Below, in pieces: positions 1 through 8,505 of a stretch of DNA of 64,000 nt (position 1 is its first letter; the number at the start of each line of letters is the position of its first letter). The translations under genes were made by a program, and so were the position numbers. This stretch comes from an actinobacterium SCGC AAA044-N04 (GTDB taxonomy: Bacteria > Actinomycetota > Actinomycetes > Nanopelagicales > Nanopelagicaceae). The notes under the pieces were generated by a model. That model saw only the letters and a list, made by a program, of their open reading frames with translations, was not told the DNA's origin and did not search any database. The stretch is from contig KB900456.1 in NCBI GenBank assembly GCA_000378885.1, positions 175,384 to 239,383 on the forward strand. Reading direction: 5' to 3'.

Positions 1-1
1 G

Positions 2-937
2 TTTTTAACACCTCTTAAAGGAAAGCTTGCATGCTTTGTCTGCTTCTTCCTTGCGTATGCAATCTTTACTACCGCATTTAAGGGAATCCAGCGTGGAAAT
101 GCGGCAGCAAAGGATGCACTAGTTAATTCATTAGTTGCTATTGGAGCTATTGTCACGGTTATTCCGGCTGCAAGTATTCTGGCAACGGTATTGAAAAAAG
201 GCCTACCAGGCATCAGTTTTAACCTCTTCACCCATGACATGGCTCTAGCAACACCAACGGATCCACTTTCAAATGGTGGATTGCTGCACGCTATTACTGG
301 AACTCTGACATTGATGGTCCTGGCACTGATCATGAGCGTTCCTATTGGAATTTTGACTGCGCTTTATTTGACCGAGATCAAGGGACGTTTTACTGGGCCA
401 ATTCGTTTCCTTGTTCAGGCTATGAGCGGTGTGCCATCGATTGTTGCAGGCTTGTTTATTCTCTCAGCAATTCTTTATCCCATCACAAAGGGTTATTCAG
501 GATTTATGGGAGCACTTGCTCTAACTATTTTGATGATTCCAACAATTGCGCGAACATCAGAAGAAGTTCTTAACTTGATTCCAAATGATTTGCGTGAAGC
601 CGGAACTGCACTTGGGGGAACTCAGTGGCGCACGGTTGCGATGATTGTTCTTCCAGCTGCTCGAAGCGGATTAGTCACTGCAGTCATTTTGGGTGTGGCA
701 CGCATCGCTGGTGAAACTGCGCCAATCCTTCTTTTAACTGGTGGTGGCGACAAGGTTAATCCAAACGCCTTCACAGGTCCGATGGGTTCATTGCCTTATT
801 ACATTTGGAAATCATTTAACGCTGGCTCACCTGAGGCAATCACTCGTGCATGGGCCGGTCTATTAGTTCTAGTAGGACTTGTCTTATTCCTCTTCACTTC
901 AGCACGCTTCCTCGGATCCCGAAAGGTTTCAAAATGA
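2..937 (+). CDS. pstA: Phosphate ABC transporter permease PstA (5' partial)
   Basis: Membrane permease subunit of the high-affinity phosphate importer PstSCAB. The frame is open from base 2, so the true start lies upstream; 311 codons are present, close to a full PstA. A TTG at 191 is internal, because hydrophobic in-frame sequence continues upstream of it. Several membrane helices are visible, and an EAA-type loop ([11 protein letters not shown]) that contacts the ATPase lies about two thirds along. The stop overlaps the pstB start (ATGA), so the two are translationally coupled. pstC presumably precedes it outside the window. Identification is firm from the loop and the neighbours. Confidence 0.93.
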   Translation, partial: FLTPLKGKLACFVCFFLAYAIFTTAFKGIQRGNAAAKDALVNSLVAIGAIVTVIPAASILATVLKKGLPGISFNLFTHDMALATPTDPLSNGGLLHAITGTLTLMVLALIMSVPIGILTALYLTEIKGRFTGPIRFLVQAMSGVPSIVAGLFILSAILYPITKGYSGFMGALALTILMIPTIARTSEEVLNLIPNDLREAGTALGGTQWRTVAMIVLPAARSGLVTAVILGVARIAGETAPILLLTGGGDKVNPNAFTGPMGSLPYYIWKSFNAGSPEAITRAWAGLLVLVGLVLFLFTSARFLGSRKVSK

Positions 938-1812
938 CCACCTCACATGAAAGCGAGAACCAAGAAATGCAGACATCAGTAAAGCCATCATCATTGGCAG
1001 ATGTTGCTAACGCTAAAGCACCTAAGGTGCCAGGGACTGCAGCACTTGGAACTGGCCTTGAGACCCGTGGCGTGCATGCATGGTTTGGTAAGCACCACGC
1101 ACTTTCAAATATCTCATTAGATTTTGCAGCAGGCACAGTCACAGCACTTATCGGTCCATCAGGATGCGGTAAATCAACCTTTATTCGCACAATTAACCGT
1201 ATGCATGAGTTCATTCCTGGTGCTGCAATGGCTGGTGAAGTTCTACTTGATGGCAAAGATGTTTATGCCCCAGGCACAGATGTAACCAAGATTCGCTTGC
1301 AAATCGGAATGGTTTTCCAAAAGCCAAACCCATTCCCATCTATGACAATTGGTGAAAACGTTCTCTCAGGCCTCAAGTTAGCTCAACTTAAAGTTGATAA
1401 TAAAGATGACTTACTTCAAGAGTGCTTAGAGCGCGCTGGTCTATGGAGTGAAGTAAAAGATCGCCTCGGTGCGCACGGAGGCTCACTCTCTGGTGGTCAG
1501 CAACAACGCCTGTGTATTGCTCGCGCTCTTGCTGTTCGCCCACAAGTTCTATTGATGGATGAGCCATGTTCGGCCCTTGATCCGGGATCAACCCTTCGCA
1601 TTGAAGACACTATCCGTCACCTTTCAGACACGATGACCATCATTATTGTTACTCACAATATGCAGCAGGCTGCACGCGTCTCTGACTACACCGCCTTCTT
1701 CCTATCCGATGGTGGCCCAGGCCAAATGATTGAAGTAGCCCCAACATCTGAGATTTTCTCCCGCCCACAGGACTCTCGAACTGAGAGTTATGTGACCGGG
1801 CGCTTTGGCTAA
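934..1812 (+). CDS. pstB: Phosphate ABC transporter ATPase PstB
   Basis: Cytoplasmic ATPase that powers phosphate import through PstC/PstA. The 292-residue protein has a Walker [10 protein letters not shown] at residues 74-82, the signature LSGGQ at 185-189, Walker B LLMDEP at 206-211 and the switch histidine in VTHNMQQ. I chose ATG 934 because it overlaps the pstA stop; the frame is open further upstream to 850, but that part runs inside pstA. The N-terminal ~45 residues before the ABC core are low complexity and longer than usual, so a later start at ATG 967 is possible. Function is certain from motifs and context. Confidence 0.95.
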   Translation: MTTSHESENQEMQTSVKPSSLADVANAKAPKVPGTAALGTGLETRGVHAWFGKHHALSNISLDFAAGTVTALIGPSGCGKSTFIRTINRMHEFIPGAAMAGEVLLDGKDVYAPGTDVTKIRLQIGMVFQKPNPFPSMTIGENVLSGLKLAQLKVDNKDDLLQECLERAGLWSEVKDRLGAHGGSLSGGQQQRLCIARALAVRPQVLLMDEPCSALDPGSTLRIEDTIRHLSDTMTIIIVTHNMQQAARVSDYTAFFLSDGGPGQMIEVAPTSEIFSRPQDSRTESYVTGRFG

Positions 1813-1824
1813 AAGACACCATTT

Positions 1825-1879
1825 GTTCACCTAAAGGTTTACTTGCGTTAAACCAGCACGCCTCATTCGTTAACCCTGG
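1825..1879 (+). promoter_or_regulatory. PHO-box-like direct repeats upstream of pstS
   Basis: Three contiguous 11-base units (GTTCACCTAAA, GGTTTACTTGC, GTTAAACCAGC at 1825-1857) are followed, one unit later, by GTTAACCCTGG at 1869-1879. The first unit fits the GTTCAYYYR pattern known for PhoP boxes of Streptomyces. The 11-base periodicity places all units on one helix face. The site lies 50-105 bases before the pstS start, so PhoP-type activation on phosphate limitation is the natural reading. The match is by eye only. Confidence 0.55.
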
Positions 1880-1929
1880 CTCCATAGGTTTGCCCTCGTA
1901 GTTCAAACAAACCCTATGAGGAGAAATAA

Positions 1930-3081
1930 ATGAGAATTTCAAAGCTCGCGAAAGTTGCATCACTTGCACTCGCGTTCGGCCTAGTAGCAGGCACGCCAGC
2001 ATATGCAGTTGATCTTCAAGGTTCAGGAGCATCATTTCCTGCTCTACTAATCGAAGGTTGCAAAGCTGGATTCGCTGCAAGCGGTTCAGGACATACATAT
2101 GTTTACGCTTCATCATCATCAGGTACAGGACAAGCTAACTCAGATAAGTCAATTGGTGATTTCTGGATGTCAGATGGTGCTTACACAGCAGCAACAAAGC
2201 GCGCTTCACTTATTCACGTTCCACTAGTTGCAGCACCAATCGCAATTTTGCATAACCTTCCATCAAAGACAACACTTTCTCTTTCAGCAGCAACAATCGC
2301 TGGAATCTTCGGCGGAACAATCACACGTTGGAACGATCCAGCAATTGTTGCTGATAACAACCGTTCAACAACAAAGGTAATTTACAAGAAGGATGCGAAC
2401 GGAAACCCAACAAAAGATGCCAAGGGCAACCCAGTAGTTCTTCGCACACAGATTATTCAACAGCACTACACATTGCCAGATAAGCCAATCAAGGTTGTTT
2501 ACCGTTCAGATTCTTCAGGAACATCAGAGAACTTCACTAACTACTTGAACAAGTCAGCATCTGCTGTTTGGACAAAGGCGAAGAATAAGGTATTCAAGGA
2601 TTCATTCCCTGGAGATATCAACTCAGCTGCAAACCTAGGTCGCGTAGTTGGAGCTGCTTCATCAACTGGTGTTGCTCAGCTTGCTGGTAAGACTCCTTAC
2701 TCAATTACTTACGCTGAAGTTAACTATGCAACAGCTAACAACCTAAAGATTTCAAACGTAATTAACCCAGCTGGTTCTTCAGTAGTTCCAGATTCTGTTG
2801 GTGTGGGTGCATTCCTTGCATCAGCTACACAGGATGCAAATGGATTCCTCACATATGACTATGCAACTAAGGAAAAGGGCGCTTACCCACTAGGTATCGT
2901 TTCTTATCTTCTAGCTGATACTGCTTACCCAGATAAGACTAAGGCTGCAGCAGTTAAGGCATACGCCACATACATTTTGAGCTCAAAGTGCTCAAAGGAT
3001 GTTGGTGCAGGTCTTGGCTTCAGCGTTATCGACGGTGAGCTTCTTAAGAAGTCACTAGCTCAGGTAGCAAAGATCGGTTAA
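1930..3081 (+). CDS. pstS: Phosphate-binding protein PstS
   Basis: Extracytoplasmic phosphate-binding protein delivering phosphate to PstC/PstA. The 383-residue protein starts with a Sec signal peptide (basic n-region, hydrophobic core, AYA cleavage near residue 26), followed by GSGASFP, the PstS N-terminal phosphate-binding loop, and later YRSDSSGTSENF, another ligand loop. There is no cysteine at the cleavage site, so it is not a classical lipoprotein, unlike most Gram-positive PstS. An Asn/Lys/Gly-rich insert (NGNPTKDAKGNP) sits near residue 160. The start has a good GAGGAG site. Strongly biased codons (AAG, GCA, TCA, ACA) suggest high expression. It lies last in the pst order, 117 bases after pstB, probably with its own promoter. 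Confidence 0.94.
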   Translation: MRISKLAKVASLALAFGLVAGTPAYAVDLQGSGASFPALLIEGCKAGFAASGSGHTYVYASSSSGTGQANSDKSIGDFWMSDGAYTAATKRASLIHVPLVAAPIAILHNLPSKTTLSLSAATIAGIFGGTITRWNDPAIVADNNRSTTKVIYKKDANGNPTKDAKGNPVVLRTQIIQQHYTLPDKPIKVVYRSDSSGTSENFTNYLNKSASAVWTKAKNKVFKDSFPGDINSAANLGRVVGAASSTGVAQLAGKTPYSITYAEVNYATANNLKISNVINPAGSSVVPDSVGVGAFLASATQDANGFLTYDYATKEKGAYPLGIVSYLLADTAYPDKTKAAAVKAYATYILSSKCSKDVGAGLGFSVIDGELLKKSLAQVAKIG

Positions 3082-3103
3082 TCCCGCTTTAAAAATCGAG
3101 GGT

Positions 3104-3149
3104 AGAACGGCCCGGCTCGCAGCGATGCGAACCGGGCCGTTCTTTTCTT
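3104..3149 (+). terminator. Rho-independent terminator after pstS
   Basis: A 12-bp perfect stem (AGAACGGCCCGG at 3104-3115 with CCGGGCCGTTCT at 3132-3143) is followed by a T-rich tail. It closes the pst operon 22 bases after the pstS stop. Confidence 0.9.
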
Positions 3150-3156
3150 CCGGGTC

Positions 3157-3162
3157 TATATT
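3157..3162 (+). promoter_or_regulatory. -10 box TATATT, leaderless start of the 49-aa ORF
   Basis: TATATT ends 6 bases before the ATG at 3169, so transcription should begin at or next to the start codon. No Shine-Dalgarno sequence is present. Confidence 0.5.
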
Positions 3163-3168
3163 GTTGCC

Positions 3169-3318
3169 ATGCAAATTAATCTTGATAAGAAGTCAGGCTT
3201 ACTACTTGGAATCATCGCGGCGCTGCTCGTTATTGTGATTGTTTTGTTGGTAGATAAAGTTGAAGATGATGGCCACTTTGTGGAGAGCCATTCAAGCCAG
3301 TTAGAGATTGGAAACTAA
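3169..3318 (+). CDS. Small single-pass membrane protein (49 aa), unknown function
   Basis: I do not recognise this protein. It begins MQINLDKKSG, has one strongly hydrophobic helix at about residues 11-28 (LLLGIIAALLVIVIVLLV) and ends in an acidic, His/Ser-containing tail of about 20 residues. By the positive-inside rule the lysine-rich N-terminus should be cytoplasmic and the tail outside. It has a leaderless-type start, and its TAA stop shares one base with the ATG of the next gene (TAATG), so the two are probably made together. The coupling and clean membrane topology argue that it is real. Confidence 0.6.
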   Translation: MQINLDKKSGLLLGIIAALLVIVIVLLVDKVEDDGHFVESHSSQLEIGN

Positions 3319-3782
3319 TGTCATCGATTGCCGAGATTGCCGCAGCCTATGAGAAGGCTACAAATGAGTTTTTAACTATTGCCACCAACGTTCCTGAATC
3401 AAAGCTAGATGTATGCGTGGGGGAGGATTGGAGTTCTCGCCAAGTCATTCATCACTGCGCCGATAGTGAGGCACAGTCTTTTGCACGCCTTAAGCGTTTA
3501 GTTGCAGAACCTGGATCTGCTATTCAAGGTTATGACGAAGGTGCTTGGGGTAAGAATCCAACTCTTGGATATACCGTTTTGCCAGTTCAGACATCGATAG
3601 AAGTCTTTAAAGCAGTGCGTGCGGGCTCACTAGAAATTATCAAGCGTCTTGAGCTAGAGCAGTTAAAGAACTTTTGCATTCACTCAGAGCGCGGGGAGTT
3701 CTCACTTGAGCAATGGCTCAAGGCTTACACCCGCCATGCCATTGAGCATGCAGATCAGATAACTAAGAACTTAGCTCTGTAG
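3318..3782 (+). CDS. DinB-like four-helix-bundle protein
   Basis: A 154-residue protein resembling the DinB / mycothiol-dependent maleylpyruvate isomerase N-terminal fold, whose members bind a divalent metal through three histidines. Candidate ligands are visible: His45/46 (VIHHCAD) and His140 and His144 in the C-terminal helix (TRHAIEHADQ). In actinobacteria this superfamily includes thiol-S-transferases using mycothiol or bacillithiol, but the substrate cannot be read from sequence. The ATG overlaps the stop of the small membrane protein upstream. No DNA-damage link is implied by the family name. Confidence 0.65.
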   Translation: MSSIAEIAAAYEKATNEFLTIATNVPESKLDVCVGEDWSSRQVIHHCADSEAQSFARLKRLVAEPGSAIQGYDEGAWGKNPTLGYTVLPVQTSIEVFKAVRAGSLEIIKRLELEQLKNFCIHSERGEFSLEQWLKAYTRHAIEHADQITKNLAL

Positions 3783-3792
3783 TTCCCAGCAC

Positions 3793-3798
3793 TAGGCT
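3793..3798 (+). promoter_or_regulatory. -10 box TAGGCT, leaderless start of the first MFS gene
   Basis: TAGGCT ends 7 bases before ATG 3806, the spacing seen at many starts here. This favours ATG 3806 over the in-frame GTG at 3800, which would lie upstream of the predicted transcription start. Confidence 0.5.
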
Positions 3799-3805
3799 AG
3801 TGCGC

Positions 3806-5038
3806 ATGAAATCCCTGGGTCCTGCCTTCAACCGCATGTGGGGCGCCAGTTTGCTGACAAACCTAGCCGATGGTGTTTTAATCGCCGCGGCTCCACTTCT
3901 TGCTGTTTCGCTGACTAAAAACCCAGTTCTTATTTCAGCAATTAGCGCATTAGTGATGCTGCCATGGCTTTTATTTGCCATACCTATCGGTGCGATAGTT
4001 GATCGTGTAGATCGAAGATTCCTATTGGCCGGAGCTAATGCATCAAGATTTGTCATTGCAGCACTCATTGCGCTCTCGATTGCAACGGATACGATCACAA
4101 TTTACATATTGCTTTTAGCAACTTTTCTAATTGGAATGTGTGAGGTAACAGCAGACATAACTTCGCAGTCCCTCATTCCACAGATTCTGGAGAAGAGTGA
4201 GTATGAAAAAGGCAATTCCAGATTTCAAATCTCAGAAACTGTAGTTCAAGGATTTGTCGGAACTCCGCTCAGCGGCTTTCTCTATGCCGTGGCTATTTAT
4301 CTACCCTTTGTCATCAACAGCCTGGGATTTATAATTGCAGCAGCCTTAGCTGCATCTATTCCAGTTAAGTTCTTGCAAGACATACGCATTGAAGAAAGCG
4401 CTGAGAAGAAACCAGATTTTGTAGAGGATATGAGATTTGGAATTCACTACCTTTATAACAACAAGCCATTACTAAGACTCGTTGTAACTACTGCAAGTAT
4501 TGGTGTCTGTTATTCCATGTCCACATCCACCATCATTTTGTTTATCTTAAATGAGTTAAATCTCAAGCCTGCACTCTTCGGACTGGCTTTAACTATTCAA
4601 GGATCCGGAGCAATTATTGGAGCGCTATTGGCTCCCAAGCTCTCTACCAAATTTGGTCGCAGCAGAGTGATGGCAATATGTATTTTTCTGAGTTCTCTTC
4701 TCATACTTCTACAAGGTTTATCACCCAATATCTACGTCTATATTGCTCTAGCTTTCATTGCCTCTTTCACAATAACCAACTGGAATATTCTTCTCATGGC
4801 CACCTATCAAAGCGTTATTCCCAGCCATCTCTTTGGACGCATCCATGGAACCAGGCGCACATTGGTGTGGGGATTAATGCCATTTGGATCCTTGTTAGGT
4901 GGATTCATAGCTAAAGGGGGATTACGACTTCCTTTATTAATTGGCGGCGCAATTGCAACTGTGATCGCACTTCTTTCTTTCAGATTTCTCCTACATGTTG
5001 GCGAAACAGCAGCAAAAGAGGCCTTAGAAAATGAGTAA
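3806..5038 (+). CDS. MFS transporter, EntS-like (MFS_3) family
   Basis: A 410-residue major facilitator protein with about 12 hydrophobic segments; the N-terminal half carries the loop motif GAIVDRVDRRFLL (a D-R-x-D-R-R version of MFS motif A) after helix 2. The closest general type is the MFS_3 group, which includes enterobactin and drug exporters; the substrate is unknown. I start it at ATG 3806 on the strength of the -10 spacing (GTG 3800 adds two residues). Its end overlaps the next MFS gene by 8 bases, so the pair is co-translated, which leaves open whether they act separately or as a complex. Confidence 0.8.
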   Translation: MKSLGPAFNRMWGASLLTNLADGVLIAAAPLLAVSLTKNPVLISAISALVMLPWLLFAIPIGAIVDRVDRRFLLAGANASRFVIAALIALSIATDTITIYILLLATFLIGMCEVTADITSQSLIPQILEKSEYEKGNSRFQISETVVQGFVGTPLSGFLYAVAIYLPFVINSLGFIIAAALAASIPVKFLQDIRIEESAEKKPDFVEDMRFGIHYLYNNKPLLRLVVTTASIGVCYSMSTSTIILFILNELNLKPALFGLALTIQGSGAIIGALLAPKLSTKFGRSRVMAICIFLSSLLILLQGLSPNIYVYIALAFIASFTITNWNILLMATYQSVIPSHLFGRIHGTRRTLVWGLMPFGSLLGGFIAKGGLRLPLLIGGAIATVIALLSFRFLLHVGETAAKEALENE

Positions 5039-6335
5039 AAAACTCGGTGCCTCTTATTGGAAACTATGGACTGCCACCGCTATTTCTAACCTTGGCGATG
5101 GAGTTTCGATGGTTGCCTATCCATGGCTGGCATCAGCTGTTACGCGCTCACCTATTTTGATCGCTGCTGCAGGCTTTGCATCACGTTTGCCCTGGTTGGT
5201 TTTCACATTACATGCCGGAGTGTTAACTGATCGCTTTGATCGCAGAAAACTCATTGTGGCAATGGATTTCATGCGGGGTTTATTGACCGTATTTGTGGGA
5301 GCAGTTGTTTATTTCAATAGAGATTCATTTCCGGCCCTAGATGAATTAACCACTATTACTAATTTGCAGACTAATTGGCCGATTTATGTCACTTTACTCA
5401 TTGACGCCTTCCTCTTTGGGTTGGCTGAGGTTTTGCGTGATAACAGTGCTCAAACATTGATGCCATCGGTGGTGGAAAAAGAGAATCTAGAAACGGCCAA
5501 TGGCCGAATGTGGTCAGCAGAATCATTGACCAATAGCTTTATTGGGCCACCTTTAGGTTCACTTCTTATTGGGATTGCAATCTTTATTCCGTTTTTCTTT
5601 GATGCGGCATCTTTCTTTTTTGCAGTTGCTTTGATTGCCTCCCTTAAAGGCACATTCAAACCAGTTGCTGATGACAAACCACGAGAGAAGATAAATTTCA
5701 AGGCAGAGATCAAAGAAGGTTTTATCTGGCTGTGGGCGCATCCATTACTTCGACCTATGGCAATCATTTTGGGATCAATGAATGGCATCGGCACTATGGT
5801 CGGTGCGGTATATATTTTATTTGCCCAAGAAGTTCTGCACACATCAGTTTTCACTTTTGCAATTCTTGGCACTGCCGGCGCCGTGGGTGGAACTATCGGA
5901 GGAATACTTGCCCCTAAAGTTTCGGCCAAATTTGGTAGCGGGCCGTCACTCTCGTTAGCTCTTGCTGCTGCGCCTTTAGGTGCGCTGGTAATTGGAGTGA
6001 CTTCTTCGTGGCAAGTAGTCTGGGTTGTTACAGTTGTGGAATCTTTCGTTGCGATTTTATGGAACACAATTACTGTCTCACTTCGACAAAGCATCATCCC
6101 TACACATTTATTAGGGCGCGTTAATAGCGTGTATAGATTCTTTGCCTGGGGATCCATTCCCATTGGGATGTTTGTGGGGGGAGGGCTGGTCAGTGCGCTG
6201 ACCCATGTGCTCACTAGAGAAAATGCGCTGCGTGCCCCTTATCTAATTGGGATGGCTTTGGGTCTGCTGCTCTGGGCATTGGCTGCCCCTCGGTTGAGCA
6301 CGGCCAAGATTGAGGCAGCCCGCAAGACAGGCTAA
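5031..6335 (+). CDS. MFS transporter, EntS-like paralogue of its neighbour
   Basis: A 434-residue, 12-helix major facilitator protein starting inside the end of the previous MFS gene. The two share the opening pattern (W/LWTATAISNLGDGV against WGASLLTNLADGV) and the DRFDRRKL motif-A loop, so they look like tandem duplicates. It carries a longer loop of about 20 residues after helix 3 (around residues 95-115) and a Lys/Arg tail. Export of a small molecule is the family expectation; nothing nearby indicates which. The ATG start sits 8 bases before the upstream stop with AAAGAGG-like purines ahead. Confidence 0.8.
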   Translation: MSKKLGASYWKLWTATAISNLGDGVSMVAYPWLASAVTRSPILIAAAGFASRLPWLVFTLHAGVLTDRFDRRKLIVAMDFMRGLLTVFVGAVVYFNRDSFPALDELTTITNLQTNWPIYVTLLIDAFLFGLAEVLRDNSAQTLMPSVVEKENLETANGRMWSAESLTNSFIGPPLGSLLIGIAIFIPFFFDAASFFFAVALIASLKGTFKPVADDKPREKINFKAEIKEGFIWLWAHPLLRPMAIILGSMNGIGTMVGAVYILFAQEVLHTSVFTFAILGTAGAVGGTIGGILAPKVSAKFGSGPSLSLALAAAPLGALVIGVTSSWQVVWVVTVVESFVAILWNTITVSLRQSIIPTHLLGRVNSVYRFFAWGSIPIGMFVGGGLVSALTHVLTRENALRAPYLIGMALGLLLWALAAPRLSTAKIEAARKTG

Positions 6336-6521
6336 AAATCACCCCTTCCGCAGGGCCTCGTACCTTCTTTATTACGAACATCGTTACAAAGCCCACGCTC
6401 ATGCAAGCCATTCTCCTGTTGCGTTAATACGCTCAATTCGGGCAGACTCACTCCACCAAAAGCGCCTATGGGGCAGGTCGACTCTCCACAGACGCTTTTA
6501 CTTATCCCTCGAGGAGGAACT
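6336..6521 (+). promoter_or_regulatory. 186-base leader region of the peptide-binding protein gene
   Basis: This gap holds the promoter and 5' UTR of the ABC binding-protein gene. I see one inverted repeat, AAAAGCG at 6458-6464 with CGCTTTT at 6493-6499 (28-base loop), ending 12 bases before a very strong Shine-Dalgarno GAGGAGG at 6511-6517. No riboswitch consensus or leader ORF was recognised, and no clear -35/-10 pair can be fixed. Confidence 0.35.
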
Positions 6522-8366
6522 ATGAAGTTAAATCGCAGCGCAAAGTATGCGTTCGCGGTTGCAGCAGCGGCAGCGTTAACAGTATCTCTGTTAACTCCAG
6601 CTCAAGCAGCAACTCGTTCAACTGTTATCTTGCATGAAACTAACCCAATCACAGGATTGAACTGCGGCCTCTCAGCTACAAACTCAACTACCTGTTCAGC
6701 AGTTTCATACATCCAAGGTGCAGGCTTTAACTATTACAACAACAAGAAGGAACTTGTAAAGAACACAGTATTTGGTTCATACAAGATCACTAAGAAGTCA
6801 GCTACTGACTTCCGTGTCCAGTACACAGTAAACCCAGGCCGTGTTTGGTCAGATGGCACACCAATTGATGCTGTTGACCTACTTTTGTCACACGTTCTTA
6901 GCAGCGATGCATATTCCATCGCAGCAGGTCTAGGCGACCCAAAGAGCAAGACTGCAAAGCCAGCGTTTAACGGCCTTGGATACTCAGGTGTCTATTCCGA
7001 TAACATCGTTGGAGAGCCAGTTCTATCTGCTGACAAGATGTCTGTAACACTTCAGTACAAGAAGCCAATTGCTAACTGGGATATTTATGGTCCAGGACCA
7101 TCACCAGTTCACACATTAGTTTTGATGGCTGAAGGAAAGACTTCACTTCAATCAGTTTCAGCTAACCAGGATGCTAAGGATCGCTTCCTAGCTGCATACA
7201 AGTCTAAGGACACCGCTCTTCTTAAGAAGATCGGAAAGATCTGGTCTGAGGATTACACAATTACAACTGTTGACTCAAAGACAAACCCATTGCTACTTGT
7301 TGGCAACGGTGGATTCATCCTTGAAAGCGCAGTTGCAAAGACTTCAGTAACACTTGTTAAGAACCCTAAGTACAACTCAGGCCCAGCAATGAGCGGAACA
7401 GTCGATAAGGTTGTTTTCAAGTTCATTGGTGATGGAACTGCAGCTGCACAGGCTCTTGCAAATGGTGAGCTAGATGTTTATGCAGGCCAGGCAACAGCTG
7501 ATGGTGTTGCAGCGCTGAAGAAGATTTCAAGCGTTAACGTTGTTGGAACTGACCAGGTTGCTTACGAGCACTGGGACCTTCACTACGACACAGTCGTAGA
7601 TGAGGCTCCTTACACAGGTCTGTTCTCAGTGAAGGATGGAGCAAAGTCAAAGGCGCTACGTCAGGCATTCTTGCTAGCTCTTCCTCGCAACGAAATCATG
7701 GCAAAGTTGATTGCACCAATTAACGGTGTAACAACTCCAATCGCTTCAACCTGGGTTGCACCAGGTTCAGCAATGTATGACAAGGTAACTGCTTCAAACG
7801 GTTCTTCTTTCTACTCACGTGGAACACAAGAAACTCGTAACGCAAGTGCTCTTGCTCTTGTACAGAAGTTCTATCCAAACGCATTGAAGAGCCCATTAAA
7901 GGTTCGCGTTCTTGTTCCAGGTAACAACCCACGCCGTGCCTCTGAATTTGCTCTTGCAAAGGCAAACATGGCAAAGGTTGGTTTTGATCTAGTTGGTGAC
8001 GTACGTACTGACTGGCCATCAAAGCTTGGTAACTCAGATTACGATGCTTACTTCTTCGCATGGGTTGCATCATCAGTAACTCAGCGTCAATCAGCTGAGG
8101 TTTTTGATACTAATGGTGGAAATAACATCATTGGTTACAGCAACCCAGCAGTAGATGCAATCATCGCAACATTGGATGCTCCAATGTCAGATGCACTTCT
8201 AGCAGCTAAGTACATTCAGATTGAGCGTCTGACAAATGCTGACGCAATCACAACTGGTGTGTTCATTCACCCAGGTGTTGTTGCTGTTAACAAGGACCTC
8301 AAGAATGTTAAGCCAGGCCCACTTTCACCACAGATGGTCTGGAACTACTGGGAGTGGACATACTAA
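6522..8366 (+). CDS. Peptide/nickel-type ABC transporter substrate-binding protein (SBP family 5)
   Basis: Secreted binding protein of an oligopeptide/dipeptide-type importer (DppA/OppA fold). The 614-residue protein begins with a Sec signal peptide ending AQA near residue 29, with no lipobox cysteine. The family-5 signature region is visible as VNPGRVWSDGTPIDAVDLLLS near residues 90-115. I start at ATG 6522, 5 bases after GAGGAGG; the in-frame extension to 6468 lacks a signal for initiation. Highly biased codons suggest strong expression. It is followed by a terminator, yet the matching permeases start right after, so it is transcribed in excess of them. Substrate unproven. Confidence 0.9.
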   Translation: MKLNRSAKYAFAVAAAAALTVSLLTPAQAATRSTVILHETNPITGLNCGLSATNSTTCSAVSYIQGAGFNYYNNKKELVKNTVFGSYKITKKSATDFRVQYTVNPGRVWSDGTPIDAVDLLLSHVLSSDAYSIAAGLGDPKSKTAKPAFNGLGYSGVYSDNIVGEPVLSADKMSVTLQYKKPIANWDIYGPGPSPVHTLVLMAEGKTSLQSVSANQDAKDRFLAAYKSKDTALLKKIGKIWSEDYTITTVDSKTNPLLLVGNGGFILESAVAKTSVTLVKNPKYNSGPAMSGTVDKVVFKFIGDGTAAAQALANGELDVYAGQATADGVAALKKISSVNVVGTDQVAYEHWDLHYDTVVDEAPYTGLFSVKDGAKSKALRQAFLLALPRNEIMAKLIAPINGVTTPIASTWVAPGSAMYDKVTASNGSSFYSRGTQETRNASALALVQKFYPNALKSPLKVRVLVPGNNPRRASEFALAKANMAKVGFDLVGDVRTDWPSKLGNSDYDAYFFAWVASSVTQRQSAEVFDTNGGNNIIGYSNPAVDAIIATLDAPMSDALLAAKYIQIERLTNADAITTGVFIHPGVVAVNKDLKNVKPGPLSPQMVWNYWEWTY

Positions 8367-8405
8367 GGATTAATAATCTTTAGTTTCTAACTCTAAAAAG
8401 CAGTT

Positions 8406-8447
8406 CAAAGAGGCGCTCGGGGAACAACCCGGGCGCCTCTTTGACGC
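8406..8447 (+). terminator. Strong hairpin between the binding-protein and permease genes
   Basis: A 16-bp stem with a single T-G wobble (8406-8421 with 8428-8443, 6-base loop GAACAA) and TCTTTG at its 3' side. It has only a weak T-tract, so it may attenuate read-through or protect the binding-protein mRNA rather than terminate fully. Confidence 0.75.
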
Positions 8448-8453
8448 TATGAT
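8448..8453 (+). promoter_or_regulatory. -10 box TATGAT for the permease operon
   Basis: TATGAT lies just after the hairpin and 7 bases before an ATG at 8461 that opens a 7-codon ORF (MDLYKAV, stop 8482-8484). It offers the permease/ATPase genes a promoter independent of the binding protein. Confidence 0.4.
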
Positions 8454-8505
8454 TCCCCGAATGGATTTATACAAAGCCGTTTAAACCTGAAAGGCCTGAA
8501 CTTAC

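Noticed and set aside
5450..6214. 254-codon minus-strand frame
   Set aside because: Antisense to the second MFS gene, which has full membrane-protein features.
6468..6521. Upstream extension of the peptide-binding protein
   Set aside because: The strong GAGGAGG site and signal peptide place the start at 6522.
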